Source of the DNA: Bacilli bacterium
GTDB taxonomy: Bacteria > Bacillota_I > Bacilli_A > RF39 > UBA660
Assembly: GCA_017626405.1 (NCBI GenBank)
Contig: JAGAIS010000003.1
Coordinates: 1-37,226, forward strand
Length of the DNA stretch: 37,226 bases
Reading direction: 5' to 3'
Shown: in pieces, positions 23,000 through 30,772 of the stretch
Layout of the letters: each line of letters opens with the position of its first letter
How positions within the stretch are numbered: position 1 is the first letter of the stretch
Notes under the pieces: generated by a model
Databases searched by the model: none
Told to the model about the DNA's origin: nothing
The model's input: the letters and a program-made list of their open reading frames with translations, nothing else
Made by a program: the position numbers and the translations under genes

Positions 23000-23287
23000 T
23001 TAATCCTCCAATCCCATTAAGGTATTTATAATAGAATCTTTTATATTTTCTGGAATAAGTCCACTTAAATAACTGTCTTTAACTAGCCATATTGTTTTAT
23101 TAATCCTCTCAACTAGTAGAGGAGTTTTTTCTAATCTTTTCATTGTTCCTAGGTCTTTGCCTTTATATATTAAATGTGAATTACTAAAGTCAAACTCTTT
23201 CACAGTAACCGGTTTATCAGATATAACACTATTAATAGTATTTTCTATTACATCTGGAGCAGTAATTTCTATAACTGGTTTTTTCAT
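23000..23287 (-). CDS. Small phage protein, unknown function
   Basis: 95 residues, beginning MKKPVIEITAPDVIENTI, with alternating short strands and a C-terminal helical part (PENIKDSIINTLMGLED). Ribosome site GGAGG upstream. It is packed between neighbours with 2-base gaps, so it belongs to the same early transcript. No family recognised. Confidence 0.6.
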   Translation of the reverse strand: MKKPVIEITAPDVIENTINSVISDKPVTVKEFDFSNSHLIYKGKDLGTMKRLEKTPLLVERINKTIWLVKDSYLSGLIPENIKDSIINTLMGLED

Positions 23288-23289
23288 TA

Positions 23290-23604
23290 TTACGCCTCCT
23301 CTAAATCAATTTTCCCAAACAACTCTATATATTTATCTGGATTTAATTTTTTTATAATTTCTTTAATATTATCGAGTGTAGTTTCTTCGATTCTTTCTCT
23401 GTCTTGATAATTAAAATCGTCTCCATACTTAAAATAATTAAAGTAATTACCATTTTTTGTTTTATATACAAATACATTTTCCCACTCTTTAAAGCCATAA
23501 CCTTTAGGCAACCATATATTTTGTACAAAGAAACTATGTCTATATTCATAAATTAACTCTGCTTTTTCGGTATCATAAATTTTGTTATTGATTATTTTTT
23601 TCAT
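23290..23604 (-). CDS. Conserved phage-type protein (KKIINxKxYDTxxAELIxEY family)
   Basis: 104 residues. The opening MKKIINNKIYDTEKAELIYEY and the central VYKTKNGNYFNYF follow a pattern common in small proteins of Firmicutes phages and plasmids: two beta strands describing a 'kinetic' YxTxNGxFF loop, then a helical end. Biochemical function is unknown. It overlaps the upstream gene by 20 bases. Confidence 0.65.
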   Translation of the reverse strand: MKKIINNKIYDTEKAELIYEYRHSFFVQNIWLPKGYGFKEWENVFVYKTKNGNYFNYFKYGDDFNYQDRERIEETTLDNIKEIIKKLNPDKYIELFGKIDLEEA

Positions 23605-23842
23605 TATTAGATACCTCCTTTTTTAATGGACACCATTTTTTGCAACTTTTGATAGATAATGGACTTTCTAAAGTATTATCTCCAAACCCAATAAAAGTAT
23701 TTAACGGATAACCTTGTTTATCTCTAACACCTTTTAGTAATGGATTTTCACAATAATAACGAGCTCGTCCAATCCAATTTCCTCTTTGTATTTGTGATCT
23801 TCCTATTTGTTTACAATGTTTGCAATCTTTACATCTAATCAT
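23585..23842 (-). CDS. Small cysteine-rich (zinc-ribbon-like) phage protein
   Basis: Start placed at the ATG at 23842 (85 residues, MIRCKDCKHCKQ...) with AGGAG seven bases upstream. Cysteines are arranged as C-x2-C-x2-C near the start, YC in the middle and SCKKWCP near the end, probably binding one or two zinc ions. Such proteins are common in gut phages. No assigned function. Confidence 0.6.
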   Translation of the reverse strand: MIRCKDCKHCKQIGRSQIQRGNWIGRARYYCENPLLKGVRDKQGYPLNTFIGFGDNTLESPLSIKSCKKWCPLKKEVSNNEKNNQ

Positions 23843-23843
23843 A

Positions 23844-24071
23844 TTAAGTCTCCTTTTTAACTTTATCCTTTTTCCACTTTGCAAACTCAAGAATATCGTT
23901 CCACTCAATTATTGCCATATCTCCGTCTGGAAATATTATTATAGGTTCATATCTAACTGTTAAACGAGCTTGATAAGTGGTTTTTTCTTTAGTTTCTGCT
24001 GATGTTTCTTCAATAGTTCCTAAATCATAAGAACAAAATAGTTTTTCTGATTCTTTTTTTATTAGCTGCAT
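23844..24071 (-). CDS. Small phage protein, unknown function
   Basis: 75 residues, beta-rich centre (TYQARLTVRYEPIIIF, DMAIIEW) and a basic end. The stop lies one base before the start of the cysteine-rich gene, and the start overlaps the upstream gene by ten bases. Not recognised. Confidence 0.55.
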   Translation of the reverse strand: MQLIKKESEKLFCSYDLGTIEETSAETKEKTTYQARLTVRYEPIIIFPDGDMAIIEWNDILEFAKWKKDKVKKET

Positions 24072-24379
24072 GATTCAACTCTCCTTAATTCGTTGTTATC
24101 GTCGTCCCAGTAGTCTTCAATGGTTCCTTTTAAATCACTAAATACTATCATTATTTTTGTTTCCCATTTAGAATTACTAGGTACAAAATTATTTGATAAT
24201 ACACTAGATAAGTCGTTCCAACTTACATACTGTAGTTCTGGAGCCTTATATAGGTTATCTTTTTTAATTTTTTCTATTTGTTCTACAATATTAGTGATTC
24301 TTTCTTCACTAAAAGTACAATCTTCGTCGATAATCTTTATTATTTGATCTGCTATTTTTTGAAAATTTCTTGGTTTCAT
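24062..24379 (-). CDS. Small phage protein, unknown function
   Basis: 105 residues. Helical N-terminal half (FQKIADQIIKIIDED, ERITNIVEQIEKIKKD) and a C-terminal beta part (ETKIMIVFSDLKGTIEDYWDDD). Ribosome site AGGAGG directly upstream. Not recognised. Confidence 0.55.
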   Translation of the reverse strand: MKPRNFQKIADQIIKIIDEDCTFSEERITNIVEQIEKIKKDNLYKAPELQYVSWNDLSSVLSNNFVPSNSKWETKIMIVFSDLKGTIEDYWDDDNNELRRVESCS

Positions 24380-24387
24380 AAATCCTC

Positions 24388-24579
24388 CTAATCTAATTTA
24401 ACTAAAACTTTGTAATTTCCTAAGTGAGATTTTTCGTGTCTTTTTAAATATGCTGGAGTTTGATAGAATAAAATAGTTTTTCTTTTAACTCCTTGTACTT
24501 TAACGATCTCGTCTAACGTACCAATCATTACTAATTTTTCGCCTTTATAAAGGGCGTATTCTTTTCTTTTTAAATCCAT
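24388..24579 (-). CDS. Small conserved phage protein (YALYKGEKL family)
   Basis: 63 residues: KEYALYKGEKLVMIGTLDEI, then KVQGVKRKTILFYQTPAYLKR. This pairing of a beta hairpin with a short helix-turn-helix-like segment (a host-takeover type protein widespread in Firmicutes phages) suggests nucleic-acid binding, but no function is established. Confidence 0.6.
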   Translation of the reverse strand: MDLKRKEYALYKGEKLVMIGTLDEIVKVQGVKRKTILFYQTPAYLKRHEKSHLGNYKVLVKLD

Positions 24580-25175
24580 ATTAATTTTTCCTTTAACGAA
24601 TCAATGTTATAACATATCCAGCAGCACGCCTTATTAAATCCAGTAGTACAACCCAGAAACTGGATTCTTTTTTTAAATATGAGAATAGATAACTTATCTG
24701 CATATTTTTCCCACATTTCTGCTCGTGTCGGTGTTTCTAGTGTAGATAGAGGAAGAAGTAAACAAAATGATTTAACAAGTCCTTGATCCACTAGTTCAAA
24801 CGTTCTTTTAATAATTTCGTTCTGTTGGCTAAATGGTGGGTTACTTATGAGCAATTCACAATCCTTAGGCGGAATAGTAGTAAAGAAGTCATTTCCTAAG
24901 TCGTCAAATATATGAGTTGCCTTATATTTAAGATTTAATTCGTCAGCTCTTAATTTAAAGTGAGAATCGTAATTATTAAAAGGGAACCATATATTCTTAA
25001 AGTTTTCTATTCCTATAAGATTGTAAATATCTTCAACTACCCAGCGTGGTGTAGCTACGTGGTCTTTATTAGTCTTTTTATCTTCCTCATATATTTCTTT
25101 AATGTCTTTTTCAACTCCAAATATATCTAACTGCTTATCGACTCTTAACTGAGCCTTTCTTAGCTGGCTTTTCAC
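24570..25175 (-). CDS. Degenerate DNA adenine methyltransferase-like protein
   Basis: 201 residues. The start is probably GTG (AGGAG ten bases upstream). The layout follows adenine-N6 methyltransferases: HVATPRWVVEDIYNLIG, a motif-I position, a SAM-pocket strand (THIFDDLGNDFF) and the catalytic NPPF at residues 112-115. The usual glycine-rich motif I (FxGxG) is replaced by IWFPFNNYDSHF, so SAM binding is doubtful or altered. It overlaps the membrane/coiled-coil gene upstream by 41 bases. No restriction enzyme is adjacent. Anti-restriction or epigenetic marking is possible. Confidence 0.6.
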   Translation of the reverse strand: MKSQLRKAQLRVDKQLDIFGVEKDIKEIYEEDKKTNKDHVATPRWVVEDIYNLIGIENFKNIWFPFNNYDSHFKLRADELNLKYKATHIFDDLGNDFFTTIPPKDCELLISNPPFSQQNEIIKRTFELVDQGLVKSFCLLLPLSTLETPTRAEMWEKYADKLSILIFKKRIQFLGCTTGFNKACCWICYNIDSLKEKLIWI

Positions 25176-25377
25176 GTTTTTTAGTCTCCTTTTTCTTTCT
25201 TGGCTTACGTTCTTTTAACTTCTTAATTGTTTCGGTTAAATCTGTTATTTCTTTGTCTTTCTTTTGGATTGTTTCTTCATACTCAACAACCTTAAACTTA
25301 ACAACAAAGAAACTAACAATAACAAGAAATATAGTTATACAAGAAACTAGTACAGTTAGAAAATCTAAAAGCCTCAT
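25135..25377 (-). CDS. Membrane-anchored coiled-coil protein with basic tail
   Basis: 80 residues: a hydrophobic helix (LLDFLTVLVSCITIFLVIVS, residues 3-28), a coiled coil (KKDKEITDLTETIKKLKE) and a very basic end (RKPRKKKETKKREKPAKKGS). The start overlaps the stop of the zinc-ribbon gene (ATGA). The design resembles small phage membrane proteins such as Rz/spanin-like or ring-forming proteins, but its early position argues against a lysis role. Function unknown. Confidence 0.6.
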   Translation of the reverse strand: MRLLDFLTVLVSCITIFLVIVSFFVVKFKVVEYEETIQKKDKEITDLTETIKKLKERKPRKKKETKKREKPAKKGSVKSR

Positions 25378-25553
25378 TTATTGACTACCTCCTTACATTG
25401 GACGCAAATAATATCTTTCTTTTTCTTGTCTTTGTAACGAAAAAGAGTAAGTTTTCCACATTTAGGGCACTTTGTCTTAGGCTTTTTACCATATTGCTTT
25501 AACATAGAGTCTCGTTCTTGATTTCTTTTTATCTTTCTAGCAATAGAGGACAT
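25374..25553 (-). CDS. 59-residue zinc-ribbon protein
   Basis: A short frame with the strong site GGAGGAAAATAAT before the ATG. Two CxxC pairs are visible: TKCPKCGK and ICVQCKE, about 19 residues apart, with a lysine-rich linker and a basic N-terminus (SSIARKIKRNQERDS). Such ribbons bind zinc and often nucleic acid or protein partners. It overlaps the next gene as ATGA. Confidence 0.7.
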   Translation of the reverse strand: MSSIARKIKRNQERDSMLKQYGKKPKTKCPKCGKLTLFRYKDKKKKDIICVQCKEVVNK

Positions 25554-25554
25554 A

Positions 25555-25773
25555 TTATTTTCCTCCTTTAATTACTTCTGATATGTTAATTATTAAATCG
25601 TGAATAAGTCTTGATTGTTCTAAGCTATTTTTAGCCATATCTATAAAACAATTTTCGTCAACTCTTTCTACTGGTTCTGGTTTAGCATTTGTTAAAAACC
25701 CCCCTAATTCCAATAAACGCCCTATTGAATCAACCTGTAACTCCCTTTGTTCTTTAACTATTTCTTCTAACAT
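25555..25773 (-). CDS. Small helical phage protein, unknown function
   Basis: 72 residues, nearly all helical (LEEIVKEQRELQVDSIGRLLEL; MAKNSLEQSRLIHDLIINIS) with a short loop containing ENCF. Good ribosome site. One base separates it from the zinc-ribbon start. Not recognised. Confidence 0.55.
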   Translation of the reverse strand: MLEEIVKEQRELQVDSIGRLLELGGFLTNAKPEPVERVDENCFIDMAKNSLEQSRLIHDLIINISEVIKGGK

Positions 25774-25775
25774 AA

Positions 25776-26063
25776 TTATTCCTCCTTTTTTTTGATTGCT
25801 AGTGCATAGTCTAGTAAAGTATATTTTCCTTTTTCAGCGTGTACTTTCCACGCTATTTTATTAGCTTCGTTTCTTTGGATTCCTTGGCTCATTAAGAGCT
25901 TAACGAATCGCTTTCTACTCATAGTCTTATCTATACTATCTAAGGCTTTTATCTGCTCCCAAGCGTTGCTAAATACATCTACGATAGGTCTTGCGAATTC
26001 TCCAAAGGCTGTTCCAAGATTTCTAAAAGCCTCGCTCATTTTTTCTATTGATTCTGTACTCAT
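25776..26063 (-). CDS. Small helical phage protein, possible DNA-binding
   Basis: 95 residues. Helical N-terminal part (EAFRNLGTAFGEFARPIVDVF), followed by MSRKRFVKLLMSQGIQRNEANKIAW, which has the spacing of a helix-turn-helix. It ends in KKKEE. Similar small proteins are common in early regions of Firmicutes phages. Function unknown. Confidence 0.55.
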   Translation of the reverse strand: MSTESIEKMSEAFRNLGTAFGEFARPIVDVFSNAWEQIKALDSIDKTMSRKRFVKLLMSQGIQRNEANKIAWKVHAEKGKYTLLDYALAIKKKEE

Positions 26064-26066
26064 TAC

Positions 26067-26339
26067 TTATCTCCTAAAAGTTTTGTTATAAATTTTAATG
26101 CAATTTTTAATACCTCTATCAAAATCTGGATCTAAGTCAATACAATTTTTATAATTGTTCGGATTTACAGTATATATAAATCTTCCAGTACGTGCCCAGA
26201 AACTCATAACGACTTTATTTTGAAATAATAAATTGATATGTCCTATATCTGGATTTTTTACTAAGTGTGGTATATTAGCTTCTGTTAATAACTTGCAAGC
26301 ATAATCACATCTATTTCTTGCTTCTTCCGTTTTTTCCAT
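26067..26339 (-). CDS. Small phage protein, unknown function
   Basis: Start placed at the ATG at 26339 (90 residues) because GGAGG lies correctly upstream and the longer frame starts inside the HNH gene. It has a short helical start (MEKTEEARNRCDYACKLL) and a beta part (HINLLFQNKVVMSFWARTGRFIY in part), consistent with a compact alpha/beta domain. Not recognised. Confidence 0.55.
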   Translation of the reverse strand: MEKTEEARNRCDYACKLLTEANIPHLVKNPDIGHINLLFQNKVVMSFWARTGRFIYTVNPNNYKNCIDLDPDFDRGIKNCIKIYNKTFRR

Positions 26340-26340
26340 A

Positions 26341-26697
26341 TTATTTTCCTCCATATTTTCTATAAATCTGGTCTTCCTTACACCAATCTTCGCCATAGTG
26401 TCGTTTCATATACGCAACGATTTTAGCGTCAATTTTGTCGTGTTGTTCTTTTGTTCCGTTATCGTAGTAGTGGTGGCACTTGTTTTCTGTGAAATTGGTA
26501 CAAAGAGTAACTATATTAGTAGGTATTCCCATACCGCCTTTGCTTCGAGGTACAACGTGAGCGTTAGGCATTACGTTATAAGTGTTTCCACAATATACGC
26601 AACGCCCTTTATCACGTTCCCATACTTCGAGTTTTACTTGTGGCGTTATATCTGTAGCTTTAGCTCGTTTAGACTTAATTCTTTTAGTACGAATCAA
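26341..26697 (-). CDS. HNH endonuclease
   Basis: 118 residues. The start is probably TTG, which overlaps the upstream stop (TTGA) and has GGAG seven bases upstream. The HNH fold is clear: CVYCGN, then NAHVVPRSKGGMG with the first His, NIVTLCTN with Asn and Cys, and KCHHYYD with the final His. The zinc-binding Cys pairs (C-x2-C and C...C) are present. It lies in the replication region rather than beside the terminase, so a role in packaging is less likely than one in DNA processing or mobility. Confidence 0.85.
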   Translation of the reverse strand: MIRTKRIKSKRAKATDITPQVKLEVWERDKGRCVYCGNTYNVMPNAHVVPRSKGGMGIPTNIVTLCTNFTENKCHHYYDNGTKEQHDKIDAKIVAYMKRHYGEDWCKEDQIYRKYGGK

Positions 26698-27038
26698 CTT
26701 ACAACTCCGTATTTCTCGAATCGAGTTATAAATTTCAATTCTTCCTCAGCCCGATTCCACATCATACGAGCGTCTTCGTGCATATACTGTAGCTGTCTAT
26801 ATCTTTGATATGCCCAATCCTTGAAGTCTGTTTTAGAAGAATCGTGTATTCTAGCTATTTTAGCAGCCATACTAGCTATATCGCTCCAGCGTTGTGCTAG
26901 AGCCCAAGCGTCTTTCTTAACTTCAAAACAAAGTACTGGATCTGATAAGTCTAAACTTAAATATCTTTTAGCTAAATCTCGATATAATTCGCAATCTTCT
27001 TTTATTTCCGAGAAGTTCTCAAAATCACTTTTAACCAT
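26694..27038 (-). CDS. Helical phage protein, unknown function
   Basis: 114 residues, mostly helical, with many aromatic and charged residues (WALAQRWSDIASMAAKIARIHD, DWAYQRYRQLQYMHEDARMMW). The start overlaps the SSB stop (TAATG) and the stop overlaps the HNH start. Located in the recombination block; not recognised. Confidence 0.6.
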   Translation of the reverse strand: MVKSDFENFSEIKEDCELYRDLAKRYLSLDLSDPVLCFEVKKDAWALAQRWSDIASMAAKIARIHDSSKTDFKDWAYQRYRQLQYMHEDARMMWNRAEEELKFITRFEKYGVVS

Positions 27039-27481
27039 TAAAACGGTAAATCGTCGTCGCTAAGTGTATAAACGTCGTCGTTATCATATAGCGATTGTTC
27101 TCCTTGATAATCATATGAAGTTGTTGGCGGTTCTTCTGGAAGTGGAGCAGTATCAGAATCTTGTTTTTTATGAGATAAGAAGTCAACCTCACTGGCTAAT
27201 ACTTCGGTTACGTATCGCTTAACTCCGTCTCTATCTTCGTAGTCTCGATTTCTTAGCTCTCCAACGATTCCAACTTGGCTGCCTTGGTTTAAATAAGTTT
27301 TACAGTTCTCAGCTTGTTTTCCCCATATAACGATACGGAAGAAGTCAGCTTGTACTGTGTCAGTTTCTTTAGCATAGCGTCTATTTACAGCTACAGTAAA
27401 TTGAGCTACTGGTCTATTGTTGGGCGTATATCTTAACTCTGGATCTCGAGTTAATCGTCCAATTAATTCTACTTTGTTCAT
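27038..27481 (-). CDS. ssb: Single-stranded DNA-binding protein
   Basis: 147 residues. The OB fold (1-110) has MNKVELIGRLTRDPELRYTPN, VAQFTVAVNR, FRIVIWGKQAENC and GSQVGIVGELRNRDYED. A linker ends with the acidic tip DDDLPF, the usual protein-interaction tail. It covers single strands during phage replication and works with RecT and the exonuclease encoded just upstream. Confidence 0.95.
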   Translation of the reverse strand: MNKVELIGRLTRDPELRYTPNNRPVAQFTVAVNRRYAKETDTVQADFFRIVIWGKQAENCKTYLNQGSQVGIVGELRNRDYEDRDGVKRYVTEVLASEVDFLSHKKQDSDTAPLPEEPPTTSYDYQGEQSLYDNDDVYTLSDDDLPF

Positions 27482-27489
27482 AATTCCTC

Positions 27490-28386
27490 CTATTGATTAA
27501 AGAATTGATCTACAGCAGCATCTGCTGGATCCTTTTCTTGTACTGGCTTTTCTGCAGGTGGTGCGATAGGTATTACTGGTATATCGTCGTTATCTACATA
27601 CTCATAGTTTTCGTTTTCTTCGATAACCGCCATATCACGTTCAATAGCTGTTTGTAATTCGATAGACATAATTCCCCAACGAGATATTAACTGTCTAATC
27701 ATTGTCTTAAACGCCATATCGTCAAACTTTGTAGTCCAGAAAGAATAAGATGTCTTATTTTCTTTATCGCTCCTGTAGGCTTTAGAATATTTAGTGGCGT
27801 GTTCTTCCATTTCTGTAGCAGTCCAGTAAATTTGTTTCGTGAATCCGTTTAGATATTCAAAATAAGCTAAATATCCAATAGTTTTTTTACTGCGACGTTC
27901 TTCATAGTCAGAAATGAATTTAAAACGGTGTTTCCCGGTGTTTTGGTCTCTTCCTAGGTATTCGGTCTCTTTTATCTCTAAAACGTCTATATCGCGGTAG
28001 AAATTACTTCTTACGGCTAATTGAATATATCCCTTATATCCAAGTTGGAACTGTGCAACCTTTTCCCAATATTCGTTCCCGCTAGTGTCTTTCTTTTTGA
28101 TGTTATATGGAACTAAGTAATAATGTCCCAGTTGTGGGGAGGGAGATAGTTGTAAACTCTCTCCAAGTAAAGCTCCAGCGATAATAGTATCGAATCTACA
28201 ACTAGATAAGTCGCTGTTACTAGAAACTGCACTTACGATAGCTGTAATAAATCTTTGACTATTCTTTCCGCCAACCATATCGTAGATTTTAGATTTTATT
28301 TTTTCTTGTACGATATAGTCTGTAAAAGTTTGTTTAGGTGCTGCTGGTTTAGTAGTAGCAGGGGTTAATTTATTCCTTACAGCCAT
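27490..28386 (-). CDS. recT: RecT-family single-strand annealing recombinase
   Basis: 298 residues. Family signatures include SPSPQLGHYYLVPYNIKKK (in part), FQLGYKGYIQLAVRSNFYRDI (in part), WTATEMEEHATKYS and FWTTKFDDMAFKTMIRQLISRWGIMS (in part). RecT pairs with a YqaJ-type exonuclease (encoded at 29309) in lambda Red-like recombination. It anneals complementary single strands during replication and repair. Confidence 0.93.
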   Translation of the reverse strand: MAVRNKLTPATTKPAAPKQTFTDYIVQEKIKSKIYDMVGGKNSQRFITAIVSAVSSNSDLSSCRFDTIIAGALLGESLQLSPSPQLGHYYLVPYNIKKKDTSGNEYWEKVAQFQLGYKGYIQLAVRSNFYRDIDVLEIKETEYLGRDQNTGKHRFKFISDYEERRSKKTIGYLAYFEYLNGFTKQIYWTATEMEEHATKYSKAYRSDKENKTSYSFWTTKFDDMAFKTMIRQLISRWGIMSIELQTAIERDMAVIEENENYEYVDNDDIPVIPIAPPAEKPVQEKDPADAAVDQFFNQ

Positions 28387-28388
28387 AA

Positions 28389-29294
28389 TTAGATCCTCCC
28401 ATATTTGATTCCATTAGCTTTCATATATTCTCCTAAAGCTGTTAATTGTGTTGGAGTACACTCTACTTTGAAAGCGATAGATATAATTTTTTCTTCAACT
28501 TGGCTAGATTCTTCGTTAGAAATATCTATTCCAGTTGCATATCTCATAGCGTCAATAGCGTCGTCATTATTAACAACATTTTCTACTTTATCGACAGTAA
28601 CTTCCGTTTGTTTAGGCTTAGCAAGTTGTTCTTGTAATTCTTTTTGTTTTTCTAGTCTTTGCTTCTCAATAAGAGCTTGTCCTAGATCAAGAGTTCTAAA
28701 GTAAGTGTCTTTAATTTGAAACTCAAACTCTGATTTTAAATCCTCAATAACTTTAATTTCATTATCAGCTTTCTTAACAACATCTTGAATCTCTTTTGTA
28801 ATATCTGTTTCTTTATAGGTTTTATTTTCCCAACGCGGATCATATAATTTTTCTAAAGGGATAAGTTCTGCGTAAGAACCAATATTCTCGGAATAGATAG
28901 TGTTTATTGTTTCACGCTTTTTAGCTTTCTCTTTTTCTTCAAAGATTTTAACTTGTTTATCAATTTCACTCGCTGGTTTATCTACTAGTTCTATAAGTTC
29001 CTTGATTTTATCTTCAAAGTCTTTATAAGGAACTTCAAACTCTTTCTTAATTTTGATTTTCTCGTCGTTTAAGGATTTCTTTAGAGCATTAAGAGTAGCT
29101 CTGTCGTCTTTAGCTTCTTTGATATTATCGTCTGTATAAACTAGCTTCTGATATTTTTGTAAGCTGGCTGTAAGACCGCTTTTTAATTCTTTATAATTAA
29201 ATTTAATAGCTTCCATTTTTTGTAATGGACTGATAACAAGTCTTAAACTATTAATGACTTGTGGTTGGTTTGTTGTTTCCAGATTTTTTTCCAT
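28389..29294 (-). CDS. DUF1351-like coiled-coil protein of the recombination module
   Basis: 301 residues between recT and the YqaJ exonuclease, the standard location of DUF1351 proteins. A long central coiled coil (about 30-130) is followed by a helical domain with YDPRWENKTYKETDITKEI and a short C-terminal region related to its opening (FKVECTPTQLTALGEYMKANGIKY). Members are thought to act with the exonuclease or recombinase; mechanism not known. Confidence 0.75.
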   Translation of the reverse strand: MEKNLETTNQPQVINSLRLVISPLQKMEAIKFNYKELKSGLTASLQKYQKLVYTDDNIKEAKDDRATLNALKKSLNDEKIKIKKEFEVPYKDFEDKIKELIELVDKPASEIDKQVKIFEEKEKAKKRETINTIYSENIGSYAELIPLEKLYDPRWENKTYKETDITKEIQDVVKKADNEIKVIEDLKSEFEFQIKDTYFRTLDLGQALIEKQRLEKQKELQEQLAKPKQTEVTVDKVENVVNNDDAIDAMRYATGIDISNEESSQVEEKIISIAFKVECTPTQLTALGEYMKANGIKYGRI

Positions 29295-29308
29295 ATTAAT
29301 TTCCTCCT

Positions 29309-29956
29309 CTAAATCTGTGGCAATAGTAGTGGTGGTTTAGTTTTCGTTTCTACGAATTTCCAGAACTCTATTTCCTGTGGTTTTAAATAGTCGAGATCTT
29401 CTTGGACTTCTGCACGGCTATTAGCTATGACATAGTCTCTAATTTCTCGAATAACAGTACCGTCAGCTAAGTGTCTGATAAGATAGGCTCTTAGATAACC
29501 AAAGTCGAACTCTTCCTCAGCTAAGAAGTACTGTAATGTTTGTAGATAGTAGTTTTGTGGAATATTTCCGTCTTTCCATTTTTCATACATTTTGTGATTC
29601 ATAATTTCACAACGCTTAATTTCTAAGAATCCCTTACGTCCTGTCGCTTTTTCTACAAGCCTACTATCTGGGCTTACTTGTATAAATGGATATTCTTTGT
29701 TGTGAATTATTTCGTTTTCTTCGTGTAAAACTTCGTATTGCTTATAATCTACAGCGAATAATTTTCTTAACGGATCCTCGCTGTCAGTTCCGCTCTTAAC
29801 GTATTCTTTCTGGGAGATGTCCTCAGCTTCTCTGATTCCGACTTTTTCTTCCCATAGTTCTACGTTTGTTTTATAAGGACTCATACCCAAGATACAAGCA
29901 ACATCAGAGCCGCCAATACCTTTTTTACGTTCCTCAAGCCATTGTTCACGATTCAA
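29309..29956 (-). CDS. YqaJ-type viral recombinase/exonuclease
   Basis: 215 residues, start probably TTG (overlapping the initiator stop as TTGA, GGAGG ten bases upstream). The family signature WLEERKKGIGGSDVACILG is followed by NVELWEEKVG. Catalytic residues are visible: D97 in SPDSRL, E112 and K114 in FLEIK. It digests 5' ends to expose single strands for RecT. Confidence 0.92.
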   Translation of the reverse strand: MNREQWLEERKKGIGGSDVACILGMSPYKTNVELWEEKVGIREAEDISQKEYVKSGTDSEDPLRKLFAVDYKQYEVLHEENEIIHNKEYPFIQVSPDSRLVEKATGRKGFLEIKRCEIMNHKMYEKWKDGNIPQNYYLQTLQYFLAEEEFDFGYLRAYLIRHLADGTVIREIRDYVIANSRAEVQEDLDYLKPQEIEFWKFVETKTKPPLLLPQI

Positions 29957-30678
29957 TATAATTCGTCCTCCTCGTCTTCGTCTAAATAGTTGTAGTCTAA
30001 TATCGACATATCACTAACCGGTGGACTTGCTCGCATACTTTCAATTTCTTTAGCAGTTTCGACTTGTCGTTCTTCCAAGTCTTTTATATACTCATAAAAT
30101 GTTTGACCGTAGATTGCTTTAAACATCGGATTGTCAGGAAGAGGACATTTATACTTCTTCATACAATCCTTGCAATTAATCGTCTTGTTCTTACAGCCTA
30201 AATGACAAGAGAAGTTTTCTTCGCACGCGTGCGTTAAACACACATCGTCTAATATTCTATTATTCTTATATTCTTCTATTGTGGTTAGTTGTTGGTTAGT
30301 TGCTGGTTGATTGAAAGTTGACGTGTTGGTTATTTCGCTGGTTAGTTCTTCTTTCTTTTTTTGATATTTCCCATAATTTACAATGGTTATAATCGTAAAT
30401 TTGTTGGTTGATTTGGTGGTTATTTCGTTGGTTGATTTTAGTTTGTTTATTGATGTCCTTATGGATTGCTCCGAAATACCTAACTCCTCAGCCAGCTGTT
30501 TTCTACCAGTAACAAAACTACCTCTAGGAATATCTATACCTTGAAATTTTCCGTCTTTCCAGTTAGCTTTTAATAAGCAGTGAATAAATAATCTCATAGT
30601 ATTAGAATCCTTGTACCACTCCCAATCAATAAACTTAGAGAATAGCTTTATCCAATTTCCATTGATATTTACCACCAC
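29953..30678 (-). CDS. Phage replication initiator (winged-helix, replisome organiser type)
   Basis: 241 residues; probable GTG start with weak site. The N-terminal winged helix reads WIKLFSKFIDWEWYKDSNTMRLFIHCLLKANW (in parts), then GRKQLAEELGISEQSIRTSINKLKS, the pattern of phage replisome organisers. A repetitive linker (TTKSTNKFTIITIVNYGKYQ) is encoded by the iterons described separately. A cysteine cluster (C-x3-C, C-x2-C, C) follows in the middle, possibly zinc-binding, and an acidic tail ends DEDEEDELY. It would bind the internal origin and load helicase. Confidence 0.8.
   Translation of the reverse strand: MVVNINGNWIKLFSKFIDWEWYKDSNTMRLFIHCLLKANWKDGKFQGIDIPRGSFVTGRKQLAEELGISEQSIRTSINKLKSTNEITTKSTNKFTIITIVNYGKYQKKKEELTSEITNTSTFNQPATNQQLTTIEEYKNNRILDDVCLTHACEENFSCHLGCKNKTINCKDCMKKYKCPLPDNPMFKAIYGQTFYEYIKDLEERQVETAKEIESMRASPPVSDMSILDYNYLDEDEEDELY
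30281..30437. repeat. Iterons in the initiator gene, probable phage replication origin
   Basis: Eight copies of [GTC]TGGTT[AG][AGT]TT on the plus strand at 30281, 30292, 30303, 30326, 30338, 30404, 30416 and 30428, plus one imperfect copy at 30383, form two clusters separated by an AT-rich tract (tttctttttttgat and ATAATTTA-type sequence, about 30348-30400). This is the design of lambda-type origins, where the initiator binds repeats inside its own gene and melts adjacent AT-rich DNA. The repeats explain the Thr/Asn/Ser/Gln-rich protein linker. Confidence 0.75.
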
Positions 30679-30679
30679 C

Positions 30680-30708
30680 TTTACTAGAACTCCACACTTT
30701 GGTATAAT
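30680..30708 (+). promoter_or_regulatory. Plus-strand promoter opposite the early operon
   Basis: TTTACT, 17 bases, TATAAT. The -10 is perfect and spacing is ideal. It directs transcription to the right, against the flanking minus-strand genes, and ends at the terminator at 30772. It lies directly next to the initiator start codon. Confidence 0.65.
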
Positions 30709-30713
30709 GGTGG

Positions 30714-30772
30714 AGTGAATATTTAATAAAATATTTCACGTGAGAGGTCTCGCCTAGGCTCTCTCTTTTTTT
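30714..30772 (+). ncRNA. Candidate small RNA, about 60 nt, with own promoter and terminator
   Basis: Downstream of the plus-strand promoter, the transcript would start near 30714. It can fold into GTGAATATTT/AAATATTTCAC (with one bulge) and a second stem, GAGAG/CTCTC, followed by seven T (30766-30772). No useful reading frame exists. The 3' part is antisense to the end of the membrane-protein gene (30754-30996), and the DNA lies next to the origin. Possible roles are antisense control or priming of replication; both are guesses. Confidence 0.55.

Noticed and set aside
26398..26808. 136-residue plus-strand frame opposite the HNH and neighbouring genes
   Set aside because: Opposite two well-supported genes; low-complexity Ser/Phe/Val composition typical of an antisense shadow.
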